9,425 nucleotides of DNA from an uncultured Rickettsiales bacterium. Lineage in GTDB: Bacteria; Pseudomonadota; Alphaproteobacteria; UBA8366. The notes under the pieces were generated by a model that saw only the letters and a list, made by a program, of their open reading frames with translations, was not told the DNA's origin and did not search any database. A program made the position numbers and the translations under genes. This document shows positions 6,503-9,425 of the stretch, piece after piece (positions within the stretch are counted from its first letter, which is position 1; each line of letters begins with the position of its first letter). The stretch lies in assembly GCA_913046825.1 (NCBI GenBank), contig CAJWTF010000146.1:1-9425 (forward strand), given 5' to 3'.

Positions 6503-8212
6503 GTGAAAAACTATCAAGACGGCGGCGAAGCAATTTTGGAGGCGTTCCGACGGCTGGGCGCGGATTACGTCATTTCCTCACCGGGCTCCGAATGGGCGTC
6601 GATCTGGGAAGCACTCGCGCGACAGAAGCGCGACAAGCTCGAGGGTCCTGCATATATCGACTGCGGCCACGAGAGTATCGCCGTCAACATGGCGACCGCC
6701 TATACGAAAATTACCGGCCGCATGCAGATAGTCTTGCTGCACGCGGGAGCGGGCATCATGCAAGGCACCATGGCCATCGATGCTGCTGGGGCCATGGAAA
6801 CACCGCTAGTCGTCATCTCGGGCGAAGTGCTGGGTTATGGTGAAGGTGATCTCGATCCCGGCTCGCAATGGTATCGTAACCTCAGTGTTCCGGGCGGTAC
6901 CCAACGGTTAATCGAACCGGCGGTGAAATGGTCGCAACAAGTTGCCTCAATCGATACCTTGCATGAGACAATCGTGCGCGCAGGCGAGATGGCGCAACGC
7001 ACCCCGAAAGGCCCTACATATCTTTGCGTTCCGATGGAAACGATGCTGGAAGCCTGGGTCAAGCCGGAAGCACCTCGCGTGGTGCCAACCGCACCAAAAT
7101 TGCAACCAATCTCTCGCGATATCGATCGCATTGCCGAAGCGATCGTCCAAGCGACTTGCCCGGTAATTTCCGTCGAGAATGTCGGGCCGGAACAAGAAGG
7201 CTTCGATGCGTTGATCGAGCTCGCGGAATTGATGGCCATTCCAGTGGTTGAAGGCCAAGGCGCTTTCTTCAGTAATTTCCCGAAGTCGCACGACCTCTAT
7301 CTCGGCCAGCAGATCGAGCCGCTTCTTGACGAGATGGATTTAGCATTACTTGTCGAAAGTCGGGCCCCTTGGTATCCGCCGAGCAACGTGCCAAAAGATA
7401 CAAAGATCGTCTCCATCAGCAATAATCCGCTCAAGGGAAACATGGTCTATCAAACCATGCATGCGGAGGACTATCTGGAAGGCGATATCGCCACCACGCT
7501 GCGCCTGTTGTCCGCCGCTCTCCGAGGACTTTCTCCCGATGCGCAAGCCGTCGATCAGAGACGCGCAAAATGGCGGAGTGCACATGACGAATGGGTCGCA
7601 CGCCTCGCCGCCGCCGAGGAGGTCGCCGAGCAGGCGGATACAATAACGCCGCCATTGGTCATGAAAGCTCTGCGCGAGGTTCTGCCACAGGAAATCTGCA
7701 TCATCGACGAGACCATCGTCCATCAAACCGGCATCCGCGAACATCTGATGTGGGACGACCCGCTAACATTTTTCCGCGCGCCGAGCGGTCTCGGCCAAGG
7801 ACTGGGATATGCACTTGGAGTAAAACTGGCACTTCCCGACCGCCCCGTCGCAGTGACCATCGGTGACGGTAGCTTGATGTACAATCCGCTTGTCCCAACC
7901 TTGGCGCTCGCGGACGAGCACGACCTGCCACTCTTAATCCTGGTCTTCAACAACAGCCAATACGCAGTCATGAAGCACTTCCACAAACGCTTCTACCCAG
8001 ACGGCGCTGCGGTTGGCGACGATGACTACTATGGCGTCAATATCAAGGGTCCAAAATATGAAAAGGCGGCCGAGATGGTGGGTGGTTACAGCCAGCGTGT
8101 CGAAGATCCAGCAGAACTACGAGACGCCCTGGAAGCCGCATATGCCAGCGTCCACGCCGGGAAAACCGCTATCCTGAATTTGATCATGCCCGGCGATGGT
8201 GGCGTACGATAG
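6503..8212 (+). CDS. Thiamine-diphosphate-dependent enzyme, acetolactate synthase/2-oxo-acid decarboxylase superfamily
   Basis: This 569-residue cytoplasmic ThDP enzyme has the usual three domains. The N-terminal Pyr domain holds SSPGSEWASIWEAL and CGHESIAVNMATAY, with E57 as the cofactor-activating Glu. A central domain follows (about 200-360), and the C-terminal PP domain has GDGSLMYNP starting at G454, with NN at 483-484 closing a GDG-X26-NN ThDP/Mg motif. The family either cleaves 2-oxo acids or joins their carbonyl carbon to an acceptor. It is not obviously ilvB/ilvI: no small-subunit gene follows and the Pyr domain lacks the usual RHE pattern, having CGHE. It also does not look like oxalyl-CoA decarboxylase. 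The start is GTG, because no nearby in-frame ATG precedes the conserved N-terminus; the AAGG before it is only three bases away, which is short. It is divergent from the catabolic operon, so a shared pathway is likely. The substrate is unknown. Confidence 0.88.
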   Translation: MKNYQDGGEAILEAFRRLGADYVISSPGSEWASIWEALARQKRDKLEGPAYIDCGHESIAVNMATAYTKITGRMQIVLLHAGAGIMQGTMAIDAAGAMETPLVVISGEVLGYGEGDLDPGSQWYRNLSVPGGTQRLIEPAVKWSQQVASIDTLHETIVRAGEMAQRTPKGPTYLCVPMETMLEAWVKPEAPRVVPTAPKLQPISRDIDRIAEAIVQATCPVISVENVGPEQEGFDALIELAELMAIPVVEGQGAFFSNFPKSHDLYLGQQIEPLLDEMDLALLVESRAPWYPPSNVPKDTKIVSISNNPLKGNMVYQTMHAEDYLEGDIATTLRLLSAALRGLSPDAQAVDQRRAKWRSAHDEWVARLAAAEEVAEQADTITPPLVMKALREVLPQEICIIDETIVHQTGIREHLMWDDPLTFFRAPSGLGQGLGYALGVKLALPDRPVAVTIGDGSLMYNPLVPTLALADEHDLPLLILVFNNSQYAVMKHFHKRFYPDGAAVGDDDYYGVNIKGPKYEKAAEMVGGYSQRVEDPAELRDALEAAYASVHAGKTAILNLIMPGDGGVR

Positions 8213-8220
8213 CAGCGACC

Positions 8221-8730
8221 TTAAATATGCAATGGAACCGCCGCGCAGATCAGCTTATCGACGGTGATACCGTCATCCAATAGGGGAAACAGCCCTCGAT
8301 ACACCGTGACCTCATTGTAGTGTTCCTGCGGAACTTCGGCATACCAATAAGTCGGCATTCGTTCATTCACCGTCTGATCAAGCGTTACAATGACGAAAGC
8401 GTGCTCACCATCAGCGAATATCTCGCTTGCTCGCTGTCCGGTAGGATCTCGTCCCAACAATTCGACATTGCTGCTGCCGGTCAGCCGTTAGAGATAATCC
8501 AACCTTCCGTCTTCACAAATGACGTCCAGCAGGAATATCCACGGCAGCAGTTCTCCACCGATCTCAACTGGATCGATATCTCGCGGTTACGGCAACCCAT
8601 CGCTACATGGAAGAGAATTCCAGTAAGCCTCTAATTCAACTACAAGTGACTGTTCAGGTAGATCCCCGTGCCCCATCCTATGCGCTAAGAGAGCACCCGT
8701 GCCCCCCGCAGGTCCTTCGCCCGTCTTCAT
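8221..8730 (-). pseudogene. PAS_5-type PAS-domain protein gene disrupted by two in-frame TAA stops
   Basis: Read on the minus strand from ATG at 8730 to TAA at 8221, one frame of 169 codons keeps a recognisable PAS_5-like pattern. It has DIDPVEIGGELLPWIFLLDV, then RLTGSSNVELLGRDPTGQRA, and near the end GLFPLLDDGITVDKLICAA. This is the order seen in small alphaproteobacterial PAS_5 proteins. Two TAA codons interrupt it, at 8587-8589 (codon 48) and 8488-8490 (codon 81). The second sits where family members usually have an aromatic residue before RL(V/T)G, which fits Tyr TAC/TAT changed to TAA. No frameshift is needed. GGAGG lies four bases before the ATG at 8730; a second in-frame ATG is at 8676. 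The remaining open part (8460-8221) would encode only the back half of the domain. Its 3' end is 8 bases from the stop of the convergent ThDP gene. The PAS_5 assignment is from motif memory, not a search. Confidence 0.75.
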
Positions 8731-8819
8731 CGTCCCTCCCCAACTCAGGACGTTTACGAACTCTATCTTGGTGGGAGACTACGGACTACCAAAGTGTATT
8801 TTAGGACTAAAGCCAGTTA
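8731..8819. other. Short intergenic gap between the GYD gene and the PAS pseudogene
   Basis: No gene and no convincing terminator hairpin is visible here. It contains a 7-base tandem near-repeat GACTACG/GACTACC (8777-8790) and the Shine-Dalgarno of the pseudogene. Confidence 0.5.
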
Positions 8820-9158
8820 TCAGGTCGCAGGGCTGTATTCCGTGTCGGTTTGATCGGCAAGTGCGAGTGATGCAACGAAATCTTCAATCTTTAGCAATGG
8901 TATCGCCTTGCTTTCCTTCGCTAATCCGAACGAATCGGTCAAATGTAAGTTCGCCGCGAGCGCAACTTGATCAGGCATCTCATAAATATACACCATATCC
9001 CATTCGCCATAGCTTCCAAACTGAGCGATGGGAGTTCCGCCAAAATCCATAATTGCTTTTTTATGAACTTCCGCCCGGTCTCGCATTTCCGGTCGCGCCA
9101 TCATAGCGGCTTTTTGGTCATTGTGATATTTCACCAGATATAGAACTGGAATTCCCAT
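8820..9158 (-). CDS. GYD-domain protein
   Basis: This small protein of 112 residues matches the GYD family pattern. It opens with a beta-strand, PVLYLVKYH (4-12). An AEVHKKAIMDFGGTPIAQFG helix-turn-strand follows (about 29-48), then the hallmark YGEWDMVYIYEMPD (50-63; consensus G-x-[YW]-D), then a helix and LTDSFGLAKESKAIPLL. The family adopts a ferredoxin-like dimeric alpha/beta fold and has no firmly established biochemical role; its genes are widespread in Proteobacteria, often near metabolic genes. AGGA lies eight bases before the ATG, a good start signal. It is transcribed toward the PAS pseudogene 89 bases downstream, and the two may once have formed a unit. No catalytic residues or signal peptide are evident. 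Confidence 0.85.
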   Translation of the reverse strand: MGIPVLYLVKYHNDQKAAMMARPEMRDRAEVHKKAIMDFGGTPIAQFGSYGEWDMVYIYEMPDQVALAANLHLTDSFGLAKESKAIPLLKIEDFVASLALADQTDTEYSPAT

Positions 9159-9387
9159 TTGCTTGTTCCTTTGATTTGTTTCAGCTTTGAATTTTAGGAC
9201 GCTTTAAGCATTCAAGTTTCTCAATTCGGATCAAAATTAGATTTTTCGCCCACCTCCTTAAGCGAACCCGAGCGGTAATTGCTGCTCTAAAGAAACAAAT
9301 CTCCATCGATTGAGTGAATTTTGATTTGTCTATTACTCCCAACTGAACAATGTCACTTAGACAATAGTTTACCATGGGGCGTTTAAA
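9159..9387. other. AT-rich divergent intergenic region with inverted repeats
   Basis: This stretch separates the GYD gene (minus) from the plus-strand gene starting at 9388 and should carry their promoters. It is visibly richer in A/T than the flanking genes. ACAAATC (9295-9301) and GATTTGT (9323-9329) form a perfect 7-base inverted repeat with a 21-base spacer. ATCAAAATT (9230-9238) recurs inverted as AATTTTGAT (9317-9325). TAAAAT on the minus strand (9191-9196) could be a -10 box for the GYD gene, but no well-spaced -35 box is obvious. I see no convincing gene within it. Confidence 0.5.
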
Positions 9388-9425
9388 ATGTCGGATGATA
9401 TCCACTTTCTCACCATCGCCGAAGC
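9388..9425 (+). CDS. Start of a plus-strand gene, possibly an amidase (5' end only)
   Basis: ATG at 9388 opens a frame reading MSDDIHFLTIAEA to the window end. The phrase FLTIAEA after a short polar start resembles the N-terminus of amidase-signature enzymes, which commonly begin with a helix such as LTIAEAAxLIRxxxLSP. A run of G (9376-9379) eight bases upstream is a weak Shine-Dalgarno. Only 12 codons are visible, so both the gene and the family are tentative. Confidence 0.4.
   Translation, partial: MSDDIHFLTIAE

Noticed and set aside
6503..8212. Oxalyl-CoA decarboxylase paired with formyl-CoA transferase (oxalate degradation)
   Set aside because: The ThDP enzyme's N-terminal and active-site stretches do not resemble Oxc, and the CoA-transferase sits in a different transcription unit with ring-cleavage-type genes.
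9181..9405. A 74-codon minus-strand open frame starting with GTG
   Set aside because: It has no recognisable motif, lies in an AT-rich promoter-like spacer and overlaps the start of the plus-strand gene at 9388.

Overview
The window looks like part of a proteobacterial chromosome, most likely alphaproteobacterial. The evidence is moderately high GC with GC-rich third codon positions, tightly packed catabolic operons, and a gene set (form II CoxL-like molybdenum hydroxylase, CaiB/BaiF CoA-transferase, GYD protein, PAS_5-type protein) common in environmental Alphaproteobacteria. Taxonomy is inferred from gene content and style only. No rRNA, tRNA, CRISPR array, insertion sequence or phage gene is visible.

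Positions 1-6351, minus strand, hold five co-directional genes that read like one operon. In transcription order they are a short homogentisate-1,2-dioxygenase-family cupin (6351-5221), a double-hotdog MaoC-type hydratase (5218-4442), a class III CoA-transferase (4404-3217), a TauD/TfdA-family Fe(II)/2-oxoglutarate dioxygenase (3202-2330), and the large molybdopterin subunit of a xanthine-dehydrogenase/CoxL-type hydroxylase (2315 to beyond position 1). Gaps are 2, 37, 14 and 14 bases, and most genes have a visible Shine-Dalgarno sequence. The large Mo-hydroxylase reading frame has no stop in the window; I translated it through and found it open for all 771 visible codons.

Positions 6352-6502 form a 151-base divergent intergenic region with small inverted and direct repeats. 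To its right, on the plus strand (6503-8212), lies a thiamine-diphosphate enzyme of the acetolactate-synthase/2-oxo-acid-decarboxylase superfamily.

Positions 8221-8730, minus strand, carry a decayed PAS_5-type gene with two in-frame TAA codons, convergent with the ThDP gene. Next come a GYD-domain gene (9158-8820, minus), an AT-rich intergenic stretch (9159-9387), and the first 12 codons of a plus-strand gene that resembles an amidase N-terminus (9388 onward).

The five-gene cluster plus the divergent ThDP enzyme supplies ring or C-H hydroxylation (Mo hydroxylase, 2OG dioxygenase), ring opening (HgmA-family cupin), CoA activation (CoA-transferase), hydration (MaoC) and 2-oxo-acid C-C chemistry (ThDP enzyme). 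This suggests a catabolic pathway for an aromatic or heteroaromatic compound that I cannot match to a named pathway. The substrate is unknown, and no regulator or transporter is in view.
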